DNA of 5,889 nucleotides from JABILX01 sp041648305 (GTDB lineage Bacteria; Patescibacteriota; Gracilibacteria; UBA1369; LOWO2-01-FULL-3): positions 1 to 5,889 of the forward strand of contig JBAZPI010000051.1 in the NCBI GenBank assembly GCA_041648305.1. Reading direction: 5' to 3'. Made by a program: the position numbers and the translations under genes. The notes under the pieces are model-generated. The model saw nothing but the letters and a program-made list of their open reading frames with translations, searched no databases and was not told where the DNA came from. Below, piece after piece: positions 5,883 through 5,889 of this stretch. How positions within the stretch are numbered: the stretch's first letter is position 1; every line of letters starts with the position of its first letter.

Positions 5883-5889
5883 ATCCCCG

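Overview
The window carries a complete diversity-generating retroelement (DGR) set into an ordinary bacterial chromosome backbone. All genes except the accessory gene avd read on the minus strand. Moderate-to-low GC, short intergenic gaps, a standard TGA stop on lepA, poor Shine-Dalgarno sites, and a DGR with an Avd-type four-helix protein and an intracellular-looking target next to housekeeping genes suggest a Candidate Phyla Radiation (Patescibacteria) genome or a similar small uncultured bacterium. That assignment is inference; there is no rRNA or other taxonomic marker in the window.

Layout in minus-strand order, right to left. At the right edge is a small unrecognised ORF (5640-5882, possibly cut by the edge). 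Then comes lepA (elongation factor 4, 3752-5578) with a candidate promoter very close to its start. After an 80-base gap with a candidate promoter comes the DGR target gene (2688-3671), which ends in a variable repeat (VR, 2702-2820) and is followed by a stem-loop terminator (2620-2646). The gene-poor stretch 2339-2687 holds that terminator, a nested hairpin (2526-2566) and a short inverted relic of a VR tail (around 2401-2492). Next is the template repeat (TR, 2220-2338). The Avd-like gene (1883-2227) is on the PLUS strand, tail-to-tail with the TR and head-to-head with the reverse transcriptase gene (946-1902, minus). The stretch 781-945 is intergenic and carries a good extended -10 promoter. 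A family 5 (oligopeptide-type) solute-binding protein gene (1-780) runs off the left edge.

How it works, by established DGR knowledge: the TR is transcribed, the RT with Avd makes a cDNA in which template adenines are miscopied, and the cDNA replaces the VR at the 3' end of the target gene. The sequence shows this footprint directly. Over a 102-bp core, TR and VR differ at 17 positions, every one an adenine in the TR (17 of 30 adenines changed, 0 of 72 other bases), and all 17 differences change an amino acid (15 residues). The catalytic and DGR-specific RT motifs are intact and no gene in the system is visibly broken, so the element looks functional. The unusual points are the inverted avd, whose coding sequence lies antisense to the whole TR-RT spacer, the 20-bp head-to-head overlap of avd and RT, and the reversed VR-tail relic between TR and VR.
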